Positions 1 through 49,571 of a stretch of DNA of 64,000 nucleotides are shown in pieces. Each line of letters begins with the position of its first letter. Within the stretch, counting starts at the first letter, position 1. The notes under the pieces were generated by a model that saw only the letters and a list, made by a program, of their open reading frames with translations, searched no databases and was not told the origin of the DNA. The position numbers were made by a program, and so were the translations under genes. The stretch comes from Bactericera cockerelli (taxonomy: Eukaryota > Arthropoda > Insecta > Hemiptera > Triozidae): positions 4,048,574-4,112,573 of the forward strand of contig CM044958.1 of the NCBI GenBank assembly GCA_024516035.1. The letters are read 5' to 3'.

Positions 1-75
1 GGGACTTGAACCACCGACCTCCAAGGTTGCAAGTCCGCCGCCTTATCCATCAAGCTACTGAGGTCGGGGACAATG
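1..75 (-). repeat. SINE-F copy, cut by the window edge
   Basis: The inverse shows CCGACCTCAGTAGCTTGATG and GGTGGTTCAAGTCCC (B box). Confidence 0.75.
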
Positions 76-269
76 ATGAGCATGTTGCATACAGATGGAT
101 AGATCACAATGGCTGTGGGGAATAGTATTAGTCACTGTGGAAATAGAGCAACGCCTACACGAGTTCTCATAGATCTCTCTCGTTTGAACATAATAGCATA
201 GGTAAAATAATAGACTACCTATTATGCAAATATTTAGTTTCTACACCTAGCTTGGGTATACACTGAATA

Positions 270-772
270 CAGGGTGGGGTAAAAGCCTGGAAATCCCAGA
301 ATATCTTTGGAAGGACTTACTGAGTAAGATTGAAATTTTGCACGGTAAACAGGGGTACTAAAACCTTCGTTTAGGGTGGGGCCAATTTTTTGTTCCGCCC
401 CCCATGTTAGGGCCAGGGGGAGTAGGCTATTATTAAAAAAAAAAAAAACAAAAAAAAAAATTACTAACCCCCCTCTTGCAATATTTTTTTCTTTTTAAAG
501 TCCTTAAATCCTAAATAATACTTTGGTACAAATTTCATCTTTAATTTTATCATTTACAATATTCAAATGGACGTTCGTATTTAAAAAAATGAACCGGGCC
601 GCGACTTTGAGACCAGCCCAAATAAGTGACCTAAATGAACCGGTACACCCGGTATTATTATTATTATTATTACTTAAAAGGTTTTATTACCCTGGTTTAC
701 CATGCACATTTTCAAGACTCGGTAGGCCTTTCCAAAAATATTCACGGGTTTCCAGACTTTGGCCCCACCCTG
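270..772. mobile_element. Foldback mariner-type element, decayed
   Basis: It begins CAGGGTGGGGTAAAAGCCTG and its inverse ends at 772; the left flank is TA. It belongs to the same family as 22809-23823. No coding capacity; contains A and T runs. Confidence 0.75.
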
Positions 773-775
773 ATT

Positions 776-1562
776 TTCTCATTTGCCCACTCACTCACAC
801 AAATGATGGTGCTGTACTAGGTACATCTCAAGCTATATTAAAAAAAAAAAAAAACACTTGTTCTCAATTGTTCAATCTAATATGTAGGATAAAATGAGTT
901 CAATCACTTGATCTAATACATTTAACATGAGCTCTCCTCGCACCCACTTGCTTTAAAAAATTCAGGACGAAAGTATAGGAATGTGTTAATGTTTTTTTTT
1001 TTTTTTACTTCTTCTTCTTCTTTGATTAATGTTGCTTTTAATTGCATGGTCATTTCTATGATGGAGATGTTACGCACTATTCGCAGGAAATTCACAAACC
1101 TGCTACCCACATTAACCTCATGCAGCCTGGGTTGGGCCCATGGGAAACCATGGTAATTCAACCTTTTTTTGTCCCACTCTTTCTCAGGGGATAACTCAAA
1201 TTCCAAGGAATGTAATTATCTGAATATGACACCAATACTGCTAATCTAACTCTTTTTTTTAATTTAGGTTGAATGTTGTTTTCGAATGCATGGTCATATT
1301 ATGATAGAGGTGTTACCCTCCATTTGCAGGAAGCTAACAAACCTACTACCCACATTAACCTCACACAGCCTGAGTTGGGCTAGAATGCCAGCCAGCATCA
1401 CATAGAAGGATTCTTACAAGAACTGGTCCACTCAATGCGCAATTAATGTTGAATGCATCAACATTCATACAATGTTGAATACTATTCCAAGGCAATCATT
1501 CTTTCACCGTGCCAAGCAAATACAAATGTACCTCTGTGGACTTAAGTTTATATTTCGCATAA
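776..1562. other. No gene seen
   Basis: Apart from the SINE fragments at 1005-1400 and poly(A)/(CTT) runs, I see no coding signal. Confidence 0.6.
1005..1400 (-). repeat. Two reverse fragments of the shared SINE central domain
   Basis: 1030-1190 and 1265-1400 both carry the inverse motifs GCATGGTCAT, TGCAGGAAGCTAACAAACC-like and CCCACATTAACCTCA without a recognisable head. Confidence 0.7.
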
Positions 1563-1735
1563 GGGTTGGGTGGAAGAGATTGCCACAGGCAATAACCCCA
1601 CCCTTTAGGTAGAACATTAACTTCATTCTCTTTTTTTGTTCTTGTATCTTTGCTCAATTTTCTTGTTTTTTCTTTATATTTTCATTGTATTTTACTGTAT
1701 ACATTTTTGTTCTACCTAATAAATCTTACTATAAT
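1563..1735 (+). repeat. Dispersed repeat H (short hairpin plus polyadenylation-like tail)
   Basis: GGGTTGGGTGGAAGAGATTG CC-ACA-GGCAAT, then CTTCATTCTCTTTTTTTGTT and TTCTACCTAATAAATCTTAC ending in (ATA)n. Confidence 0.75.
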
Positions 1736-2104
1736 AATAATAATTCTTTTAAATTTGGAAATGTAAGTTGAGACTCAAACTTGTCTTGATTTTGTGTATT
1801 CAATTTTCCCTTAATAGTCTACTCTCATCATGCCTGAGAAGTACAAGGCAGCTGGCGGAATCATGGGTGATGTGTGGGTGCTGGGATGACCATGAGGTAG
1901 ACATCTTCAACTCATTAATATGCAACTCTTGTGATTCAGTACAATAATTAAACATGCAACACAATAGTACACAAGTACCTACTAATGGAATAGTAAGGAA
2001 AGTTTGTAAAATAAAAATAAACTTATTATTATAATATAATAATAATATCCAAATGATCTTAATATAAGTGTACAAAACTAAATGTTATAAAAGTTATGAT
2101 ATAT

Positions 2105-2222
2105 GTGTTAATCACTTTTACAATGTCACATCTACTCAAACTTGCTCTGCTAAATCTTTGCTGAAACCACCAACCTCCAGGTTACAAGTCTGCCACCTTA
2201 TCGATCAAGCTACTGAGGTTGG
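2105..2222 (-). repeat. SINE-F copy
   Basis: CAACCTCCAGGTTACAAGTC and AATCACTTTTACAATGTCAC on the plus strand. Confidence 0.78.
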
Positions 2223-2591
2223 TCTACTAAATTTATACCTATAAAAAGAATAAAATTGAAATTACTAACCTTTTTAGCATGTCATTGGGAAAATTTAATT
2301 CTCAGCTAATAATCCAACTAGATACAGTCCCTTGAGAATGTTGAAACACTTCTTGGATATCAGAATTGATTGCAATTTGATTTTTATTTTATCTATATAT
2401 TTAGTTTACCACATTGACTGATTGTTTATTTGTTGTTAAATAAATCACTTTCAATTAGGTAAATAATATAATTTGGAGAGAAATTTGGTTAAAGTTATAT
2501 CTTCACTTGAAACTTGCTAATAGTTTGTGGTGCTTGTTCAACTTTAACAGTGTATGTGTCTTTGAAAAGAAAAGTTCAGGAAAACCAAATT

Positions 2592-2790
2592 ACATTATGT
2601 TTCTAATGCTTGTACCAATAATTACTTGAATAAATACAAAAGTTCTTGTAAATTATATTATGCTTGTAATGCTTGTACCAATAATTTCTTGAATAACTAT
2701 GCAAGTTCTTGTAAATTATATTTTGCTGGTAATGCTTGTACCGATAATTACTTTAATAACTACACTAAGTTCTTGAAAGATTGCTGGGTT
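2592..2790 (+). repeat. 62-bp tandem repeat, three copies
   Basis: TGCTTGTACCAATAATTACT recurs at 2608, 2670 and 2733 with AAGTTCTTGTAAATTATATT between. Confidence 0.85.
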
Positions 2791-2843
2791 AATAATTTAC
2801 ATTAGAGGGCAAACGTAATACTGTAACGTTTGTTCAAGAAGAG

Positions 2844-3380
2844 CTAGGGTGACCAGATTTTTTTGAAGCCAAAGCGGGACGCGGCCCATTTTCGCGTTAC
2901 CACTCAGCCTCGTGAGGACATAGAGTAGCTGTACATGCATTGTCTTTAGCGGTCCAGTCAGCATGTAGGTAACAATGGGATTAATGAGATTTGAAATTTT
3001 TAATAAAAAAATAAGAAGAAAAAAAAACTATTTTTTTTTTTTGTTAGTTTATTCGAAATGTTCAAAAAGTACACTTTTTGGTGGTGCTTCTGGCGGTGCA
3101 CTGGTACCTACCACAAAAATTAATTGTGCTCTGTGTGTTTGGACCTACATTGAAAAAAAAAAGAAAAAATACTAGCTTACAAAGTATGCTCCATCTTCGT
3201 TAGGTAATTATTAAATATTTCTTTATAATAAGATAAGGAAAGTAAAAAGCGGGACATTTTAAAGATTTTGGTCAAAAGTGGGACATTTTGGCGTCCCGAA
3301 GAGATCACTTGGGACAGCGGGACAAACGGCTCCAAAGCGGGACCGTCCCGCCGAAAGCGGGACGTATGGTCACCCTAGGT
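2844..3380. mobile_element. MITE with TAGGGTGACCA ends
   Basis: Begins CTAGGGTGACCAGATTTTTT and ends ACGTATGGTCACCCTAG; inner arms share GCGGGAC motifs (AAAGCGGGACGCGG, AAAGCGGGACGTAT). No clear target duplication. Confidence 0.75.
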
Positions 3381-5970
3381 ATACATATCAAAACTGTCAA
3401 GACAAACTGTTGTAATATGCAAAATCTCTACTTTTAGTAAGTGTACTTATGATAATTCATGCTTACTCAAAAACTTCATGATTCACTTACAACACAAATT
3501 AAATGGAAGGAATGAAGTTATACATTTTTACGCCCTGAACTGAGTGAAAATCAAAAAATTGCCTTCAGTGTGTTTGGATTCAGGTGCACAAAATCTATTA
3601 AAAGACATACCAAATAAGTCCATTTTGAGCACTAAACACACACACACAGGCTGAGATGGACCAAAATACCAGCTTCATGATGTTTTCACCTCACAGGACA
3701 TTGCCTAACTTTGGTGATCCTACAAGAATTGAAGAATGAGTTCATTGCACAAATTCAATGCACAATTGACACATACAATTTTTATAAGACTTGAAATTAT
3801 TGAAGAATATTTTTTTTTTTTTTTTTTATTATAATACCTTACATTTTTTTATTCATTACAATTCACCATCCAACTCATCTCCCTGGGGCACACAGCCCAC
3901 AACTGCCGCCGCATTCCCTCTCTGTATTGCCAGACTTATCCTTTGTGATAGGTAAAAACCCGTTCTACCATCACCTGACTTTTCCACCAGCTTTGAAGAA
4001 TAAATATTAATACCCAGCAGCCTTTTAATCATTTCTTTCTTATGATCTTTTCTTTTTGAGGTTTAACTTAGCTTTCAACTGCATGGTCATACCACAAACT
4101 ACACTGGTTTTGATTTAATGTACTTATTTAATTGAGAAGGGCTCAAAGAAAGGTTGCTCCAATGCCTGTTGTGTGTTACTAACAGGAACAGGCTCTAAGG
4201 CTGCACTAACAATTTTACATTTTAGCCACTTGGGCTGATTTAGTTCAAATTTGAGATAAAAAACACTTGACTCTATTGTGATACCTGGATAAGAGTTATA
4301 ATAAGAAGGATTTGAGTGACAAAATAATAAGCAGTGACATTTGAAAATTAATTACACATGTACCTAGAACTTACAAGGGATGGATTTGATGGCTCCCTGG
4401 ACTTGAAATGTTGCAAAATTTACAACAAAAAACACAATAATCACAACAAACACTCTAAATTATTATGAAGTATAAAATAATTATTTTAATTAATTACTGA
4501 CAAATATCAATTAACGGGTAGTTTACCCACTCATTATACAAACTTGAAACACTTCTTCTGAAGGGATTAACAACCGATGGGTCAAAAGATTGTTCTAGTA
4601 AAATTTATCATTTATACCTTATTTAGCTTTGGAAAAAAAAGAGATTAATAAATGCCTGAAAATTTGAAAAGTTAGAAAAACAGTGTACACAAGTACCCTA
4701 ATTATGCTTTACCTTCTAGAAATGAAAATGAGCGATATACTATCACCTTGAATCTTGAGGAAAAACTAAACAAAAAAAAAATAATGTTTTTAAATTTCTT
4801 TTTCTGCTTCAACAAAATACAAAACAAGATTTCTCAAATTCTCATTGGTGGTTTCTCTCCATTCTTTGGAGGGGGAACCTTGAAGATAGTTTTGTTCATG
4901 TGCTGCGCTCTGTTGCAAGTCCGGTTAGCTGTCAATATTTGAGAAACCCTGCTCTTTCTCTATAGGCGAATTTTAAAAAACTGTTAACAACTTCTCACTC
5001 TACTCTACAGTGTTGTCGGGCTGATAGTACTACAAAGACGGCTTTACACGTTCTTGAATAATAACATATTATAATCTATGGCTATGATTAATAATAAGTA
5101 TAATATTCTATTCTTAGCCTTATGCAAGCATGTCTTTCATCTATCTCTTTCTCTAGTCTTATTTACCAAGAAGTTTCTAGTCTGCATTTTCAAAAATATA
5201 TCAATTAAACAAATGGAGGGTTCAAGTCCCCATCATGTTATGAATCTTTAAGCATAATTAATTATTAACAGGAAATATTAATGTGACAAACTTTTTATTT
5301 CATCAAACAAGAACTAAATGGAGATTTACAATATAATTTTCTGTCCATCGCTCTACGACTCGCAACTAAAGAAGAGATGTAAGGCAAAAAACGGAAGTAA
5401 AGAAACTCATCAAATAATGTTTTATGTTTTCATAATAAGATCTATTTTATGTAACGAAAATTATATTATCTAATGAACAGAAAATATGGATGGAATGAGC
5501 ATATATGAAACAAAAAATTCCACAAAACTATTAAATGTCTTAAAGATTTTCGATAGTGAATGGTTGATATTATGTCATATGAGCTGGGTTTCGAAGCAGA
5601 TCTTTGGGTGAACCAACAAGAGTGGAAAGACAAAGACTTTTACATTTCCAAGAGTGAAAACATCACCTCAATTCATCATGTGATTAAATGTTTTCTTCTA
5701 ACATTGAGGTGCATTTTATTTTTTCATTTTCAACAATCCTCAACTTCAGAACAACCAAGTTTCTCTCGCACGTTAGACATGCTAGTAGAAGGGACATCAC
5801 TTTTTCAAAGTTTCCTTTTTCTACAGAGCAGCTGGATTTTTTCAGGCAACATTAACCTTCCTATGGCCTATATTTTTTGTAGCGCGTTTTTCTGTTGTCC
5901 CACCTTATATTTTATAGTAAATTTCAGCAGGGTCTTTTTGTTAGGTAGAGCGGTCTTATTTAGTGCTCAA
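3381..5970. other. AT-rich intergenic stretch, no supported gene
   Basis: A reverse SINE central-domain scrap lies near 4010-4110 (CATGGTCATACCACAA). An open frame at 5560-5973 has no splice partners, no family similarity and T-rich composition, so I do not call it a gene. Confidence 0.55.
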
Positions 5971-6106
5971 TAAGCGGTTTTTTTTATTTGAACGAGGAGA
6001 ACCGAAGCTGACCTGGTCACTGAAATTCACTTTTTTTATTTGACCGGACCGAAAAATTCTGAACAGAGTGGACCGGCTCGTTCGTTCGGTCATGGCGTTT
6101 GGTTCG

Positions 6107-6145
<39 letters not shown>

Positions 6146-6305
6146 GAATGATTTCAAATGCAAAATGTAAACAAACACCGATATCTTAAATGTAAACAAA
6201 GCAGAGTTCCAAAAATCACTTTTTTTTCTATTCTCGAATTTTGATTGACCAGAGCTGACTGTTCGGTCTCGTTCAGGATTTTCGTTCAATTAAAAAAAAA
6301 ACCGC

Positions 6306-6306
<1 letters not shown>
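5971..6306. mobile_element. MITE inserted at the NEMF stop codon
   Basis: Terminal repeats AAGCGGTTTTTTTTATTTGA face TTCAATTAAAAAAAAAACCGCTT at the other end. The flank fits a TA (or AAT) duplication. Its right end touches the NEMF stop codon (6308-6306). It includes an (AAG)n run at 6110-6143. Confidence 0.8.
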
Positions 6307-44950
<38,644 letters not shown>

Positions 44951-45512
44951 GATGAATGTTTCAGAATTAGATTAGATGGAGAAAAATAATCTACTAGAAG
45001 AGGAAAATATTTGATCAATGGATAAATTTGATAAGAAAATGTAAAAAATTAATAAGAATTTTGAAATTTTGATAACTTGAAAAATTTGAATTCGTGTGCG
45101 AAAAAATTCTGTTTTGATTTTGATTGAAACGTGTAAACGCGTCTTTGATAAGGCAAATTAAAAAAACGCGTTTTCTTCAAACAATCAAAACGCGTCTGAT
45201 GAGGTTCGTGCAGAAATTTGAGTTCGAATCCCAACCAAAACAAGTTTTTGTTCTTCATTTATTTGAAAGTAGGTATGATATGACCTCTTACCTTTGAGTT
45301 AAACATAAATTGAAATTTGCATGCAGCTAGTTGTAGTTAATTACTCGTATTTTAGTGTTTCAGAACCGTCAGAAAAATAATGCGATGGTGTTTCTCCAGG
45401 ACACGTGTACGTACGTGTTTATTTAGGCTTTTTTTCTCACCGAGAGCAATTTTTTTGGAAGCGTTGATAAGCGTGTCATGCTCCGCTCTCCTTTGAAAAT
45501 CAAATGAGATTA
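44951..45512 (-). other. NEMF upstream region
   Basis: This should hold the NEMF promoter and 5'UTR. It is AT-rich with AACGCG-type motifs (45130-45200) and no recognisable core element. Confidence 0.4.
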
Positions 45513-45650
45513 AGGGTGAAATTAAACAAAAATTCTATACCAAGTCATTGCTGAGCGTCGGTTTTTCCTATCTTACACAGTCCGCAATCCAATCCGTCGC
45601 TTAGCGCCACAGAGCTAGGTATTACAAAAACGTCTACTAATTCCGCCCTA
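45513..45650 (-). mobile_element. Decayed PIF/Harbinger-type MITE upstream of NEMF
   Basis: Reverse relative of 17048-17176, sharing ACAAAAACGTCTACTAATTC and TTTTCCTATCTTACACAGT. The left end is diverged. Confidence 0.7.
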
Positions 45651-45824
45651 AATTTGACTGAAACATTGCACCACTTCGCATTCTAAATTTGAGATAAAAT
45701 GATTCAAAATATTGCACTCAGTGGAAAAACTACTTTAGTCAGGAAAAGCTGAAAATTTTTGAACGCAAGACCGCATTCACTATTCTAAACCAATTATATT
45801 ATTTTCTTTTTTCTCTAGTAATAA

Positions 45825-45973
45825 CACCACTGGTCTTTGCTCGTAGAATTTTTCCTACGAGGTAGGTATGAGTGGATTTCGGACATTCAAGTACAGAGCA
45901 GAAAAAATCTTGCCCTGCTGACGATCGAACCCATATTGAACCGTCTCGTCTATGCAAGCTCAGTGCACTATAC
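45825..45973 (-). repeat. SINE-C copy, reverse, split by the R1-like element
   Basis: AGTGGATTTCGGACATTCAA, GACGATCGAACCC and then the 12-bp target. The remainder (CTCGGCCACGGTGAC) continues at 54121. Confidence 0.75.
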
Positions 45974-46871
45974 CTCCCGGTGGGTGTCGTGGCCTTGCGC
46001 GTGGCCCGGGGGCTTGAGCCAGTAACGTGGAGCCCAGAGGAATGGGGTCCCTCTTGGTGCGCTGAAGCGTTCTGGGGACTAACTAAACGACACAACGCTG
46101 AGTTTCCTGCCCTGATCAGGTGGTTTCCTTGGTTCGAGTTGACTCGCGACCTCCACTGCCTTTCCGTGCTTGATCGCCGGCGACGGTGATTTTTGTACGT
46201 GTTTGGCGGTGGTGGTCGCGTTTTGCTCGGATCATTTTCGGAGCTACTACAGGGTATAAACCAGCAATTGGGACTTGTAGTTTTTGAACTCCTGTCTAAC
46301 GCCCAGGCATGCGGGGAGACGCCCACTGCCCCGTCGTAAAGATGGTCGTGGTGGCGCCGGCTCTCAGCTCCTGGGTAGTCGAACGCAATGCTAGCCTACG
46401 GGCTATTGGCACACTGTAGCCCATGATTGACGGGTTGGGTTCCCCAAGTGGCCCGACAGCCATTCAGTGGATGCTGAAAACTCGGCGGCTGCGATGAAAG
46501 AGGCGGAAGTACCCCGCGTGTTGGGTCCTCGGCTGGAGGGTGTTGGAACCACCCACGGTCGTCCCGGCTTGGCACGCGGGGGAAATCGCCTCTTTTTAAT
46601 GCAAAATAAAACGTGATGCTACATGGTACTAAATTTATTTAGTACCTTAAGCTAATTTTGCTAAGTGTTGGAAATTTTCAATGTTCAGAAATTTTTCAAT
46701 GTTCAGAAATTCTATGCCACAGGGTACTTAGTATTTCTGAGTTGCCACAGAGTACTAAGTTCCCCTTCTTTTCTGAAAAATCCCAAGTCTGGGATTTCTG
46801 GTTTTTCCTTTTGCTGACCAAGCGCCAGTCCCCAAAGTGTTAGCATGGAGGGGGCGCAGCTTAGGTCAGTT

Positions 46872-46898
46872 CTCTGCGGAGGCCGTGACGCCGCAGAG
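46872..46898 (+). repeat. 5'UTR hairpin, copy 1
   Basis: The stem is CTCTGCGG / CCGCAGAG with an 11-base loop AGGCCGTGACG. It differs from copies 2 and 3 at two positions on each arm, and both pairs stay matched. Confidence 0.8.
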
Positions 46899-47084
46899 CG
46901 TTGCTACCCGGGCGATTTTCCATGGGCCCGTGAGTACGTGCGGTCGGGGGTGGAAATGCTTAGGCAGGACTGCTTCTACGACCAAACGCTCACGATTACG
47001 ACCCATTTTGTACAATTTTGTACCGCCAGCTGGGCGCCATGCCCTTAAGTGCATAGCACGGATGGGGCGCAGTCCACGCTGGTT

Positions 47085-47111
47085 CCCCGCGGAGGCTGTG
47101 TCGCCGCGGGG
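47085..47111 (+). repeat. 5'UTR hairpin, copy 2
   Basis: The stem is CCCCGCGG / CCGCGGGG with loop AGGCTGTGTCG. Confidence 0.8.
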
Positions 47112-47282
47112 CGTTTTTGAGCTGTTCCCTTACTTTATTCTTTCTACCGACGCAACTGCCGTAACGGCGGGGCTGAACTAAGTAGGCTTCGCTGGGTATG
47201 CTGCGTCGGTATCTTGCCCACCGCTGATTGAGCGCCAGTTCTCTAAGTGCATAGCACGGAGGGAACGCAGCTGCTTTCAGTT

Positions 47283-47309
47283 CCCCGCGGAGGCCGTGAC
47301 GCCGCGGGG
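47283..47309 (+). repeat. 5'UTR hairpin, copy 3
   Basis: The stem is CCCCGCGG / CCGCGGGG with loop AGGCCGTGACG, the same loop as copy 1. Confidence 0.8.
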
Positions 47310-47829
47310 CGATTTTATGCTCTAATTTACCTGATATTGATTTTCGATCCGCCCGGATAGCGAAGTCCGCCCACGACTAGACCTTGGTCGACTCATGGTT
47401 CCGGTCTGGCGCTTCCGGGTTCTCCCTATTTATGACCGAATTCCTATGACTACCCTTTGGCTACGATACATTACCTCGATTCGAATGGGACATCCTATTT
47501 AGGAAAGCGGGTACGGCGATCTCCGTCAGGCTACGTGGTAAGTAGCCTGCATTGCGAGAAGTGACCCTATGCAGCGCACCTAGGATGTAGGCTCCCGGCG
47601 TCAACGCGCCGCTGCCCGAGGAAGTGATGATACGCTGGGGTATATGGCACGGGGTCGCACAACACTGTCACACCTGCCACATAAGTTCACTTATGTGGTA
47701 TGGTACTAGTCGGCCTCAAAACCACTGTAGCGAATGGTAAGGCTGCAGCAGTGGTTGCCCCTTCCAATACCCAAAATAAAGGCAACAGCGTTCGGAGACT
47801 GATCATCACTTTGGAGTCCTCCCACCGCC

Positions 47830-49569
47830 ATGAGTTCTCTCAATCAAAACCCTACCCCCCAAAAATCCAACCCCGCTGAGGAGGTTGCAAGTACTGTTGT
47901 CGACCTTGCAACCCCCTCCGTTATTGCGAAGCCGCGCTTCGTGGTCGATGCTCGATCACCGCTCGCGAAGTCGACTTACGCATTTATCGAGGTTCACTCC
48001 AGCCCACCGTCTGGAGAAGCAACCGCGGAGAAGGAAGACGAGACGAGGAAGAGAAATCGGGATTCGGATGGAAGTCAAGATACTTCTCCGAACCCGAAAT
48101 CCAAAACCGCGAAGGTTATTATACCTCCCAGTACGCCTTTCGATGGTACTGAAAACCCGGACACAGATGAAATCCCGCCTGCTTCCCTGCCGCCCGCAGG
48201 CCTGAGCGTCGCACGCGTCTCTGAGGACGACCCTCGAGAGTTTGACAGCATCGAGGAGTGCGTCCAAGAGCTGGAGCAGATAATGGTCCAGAAAAAATAC
48301 GGGGGACGCATAAAGAACGACATGGTCTTTGAGTGCTTGAGGCTCTTCGCCGCCATCCGCAGCGACCTTGTTTCCGTAAGGGACAAGTTCGAGCAGCGGA
48401 TGATGGACAAGATGAGGACCCTAATGAAACAGCAAGTAGACATAGCTGTTGCTGAAGCACTCCAGGCCCAGGCCGCATCAGGGAATTCAGCCACCCCCAG
48501 CGCGCCCAAGACCAAGTCCAAGGCAACCAAGTCTGCCAATAAGACTAATAATCCGGCGAAGGCCGGCGCGGTTGCCATCAAACCAACTGTCGCCGCCACA
48601 CTTCAAGTCGCCGGGCCGAGTACAGCCGGACCAGGGACCACTCCTGTCTACACTGTGGAACCCATGGACACGGACACTGACTCTGACGCGTTTACCGTGG
48701 TCGGGCCGAAGAAGCAGCCAAAGCGGAAGGCCAAAGAGTCCTACGCGACAAAGGCGAAAGTGCCGCCTACGGCCGGTACCCCTAAACCTGGTTCTAAGAC
48801 CGCGCCGAAACCCAAGCCAAAGCGTAAGCCTAGGCGAAGGAATCGAGCGGCCTCACCCAGGAAGGGACTTCTAGTCAAACCGGCCCAGGACCAGACTGTC
48901 GAGCAGCTTAAAGCTAAGCTCCAGTCCGAGCTGAATCCTGGCCAAATGGGAATTGGCGTTAAACGCCTGATAACTTCAAGAGAGGGGATCCGCGTCGAAG
49001 TGGCGGAGGCAGACGTGCCCGCGATGAAAGCGGCCGCCACGCAGAAAGGGTTCTGCTGCGAAGATTTGGCGGACCACCGTAGCCCCAGAATGGTGATCTA
49101 CGATGTGATGGAGAAGGATGAAGCAGCCGTTATAGCTGCCAACCGGGCACAAAACACAATTCCTGATGCCCCCATCAAAGTCGTGGGTCGATTCAACGGC
49201 CGCGACGGTTCAGCCAACTGGATCATCGAGATCGACCCAGCCCTGCGCAAGCAGATTCTTGGAGCCAAGCGGCTATATGTTGGATGGCAATCGTGCCGAG
49301 TCGCGGACTATTGCCGGCTAACAATTTGTTTCCGGTGTATGCAGTATGGACACACAGCCAAGGATTGTAAAAGCGATCCTAGGTGCCTACGCTGCACCGG
49401 GAAACATGAGCGGACCTTATGCCCGCAAAAAGATGATCGGGGCGCCCAAAAATGTGCGAGTTGCTTGGATGCTAAGTTCAAGAAACTCGACCATCTACCT
49501 GGTACCGCTGGTTGCCCAGTTTATGCACGGAAGTTGCAAAACTTCAAAGCCACGATCAACTACGGCTAG
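47830..49569 (+). CDS. R1-like ORF1, nucleic-acid-binding Gag-like protein, 579 residues
   Basis: This is the RNA-packaging protein of the element, expected to coat its RNA. It has a low-complexity N-terminal half rich in Pro, Ser, Lys and Ala, a basic stretch (KPKPKRKPRRRNR, about residue 335), then a folded region and zinc knuckles near the end. The first is CFRCMQYGHTAKDC (C-x2-C-x4-H-x4-C), the second CLRCTGKHERTLC, and the third begins CASC. The frame is intact. It ends two bases before the ORF2 ATG, so ORF2 may be translated by reinitiation. Confidence 0.92.
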   Translation: MSSLNQNPTPQKSNPAEEVASTVVDLATPSVIAKPRFVVDARSPLAKSTYAFIEVHSSPPSGEATAEKEDETRKRNRDSDGSQDTSPNPKSKTAKVIIPPSTPFDGTENPDTDEIPPASLPPAGLSVARVSEDDPREFDSIEECVQELEQIMVQKKYGGRIKNDMVFECLRLFAAIRSDLVSVRDKFEQRMMDKMRTLMKQQVDIAVAEALQAQAASGNSATPSAPKTKSKATKSANKTNNPAKAGAVAIKPTVAATLQVAGPSTAGPGTTPVYTVEPMDTDTDSDAFTVVGPKKQPKRKAKESYATKAKVPPTAGTPKPGSKTAPKPKPKRKPRRRNRAASPRKGLLVKPAQDQTVEQLKAKLQSELNPGQMGIGVKRLITSREGIRVEVAEADVPAMKAAATQKGFCCEDLADHRSPRMVIYDVMEKDEAAVIAANRAQNTIPDAPIKVVGRFNGRDGSANWIIEIDPALRKQILGAKRLYVGWQSCRVADYCRLTICFRCMQYGHTAKDCKSDPRCLRCTGKHERTLCPQKDDRGAQKCASCLDAKFKKLDHLPGTAGCPVYARKLQNFKATINYG

Positions 49570-49571
49570 TC

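Larger units (their letters stand above)
45974..47829 (+). promoter_or_regulatory. 5'UTR/internal promoter region of the R1-like element
   Basis: It is GC-rich and contains three related repeats about 200 bases apart (from about 46822, 47034 and 47232). Each has GCGCC...CGCAG and then a hairpin with an 8-bp stem. It is presumably the internal RNA polymerase II promoter plus 5'UTR; no host gene lies here. Open frames in it on either strand look incidental. Confidence 0.75.

Noticed and set aside
3070..3175. Small protein encoded in the MITE at 2844-3380
   Set aside because: Short frame over A/T runs with no family resemblance.
5560..5973. A 137-residue gene
   Set aside because: T-rich, hydrophobic by composition, no splice partners or similarity, and its end runs into the MITE.
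45974..46100. HDV-like self-cleaving ribozyme at the R1-like 5' end, as in R2
   Set aside because: The sequence is GC-rich and could fold, but I could not arrange the required double pseudoknot with the catalytic core. A covariance-model search would settle it.
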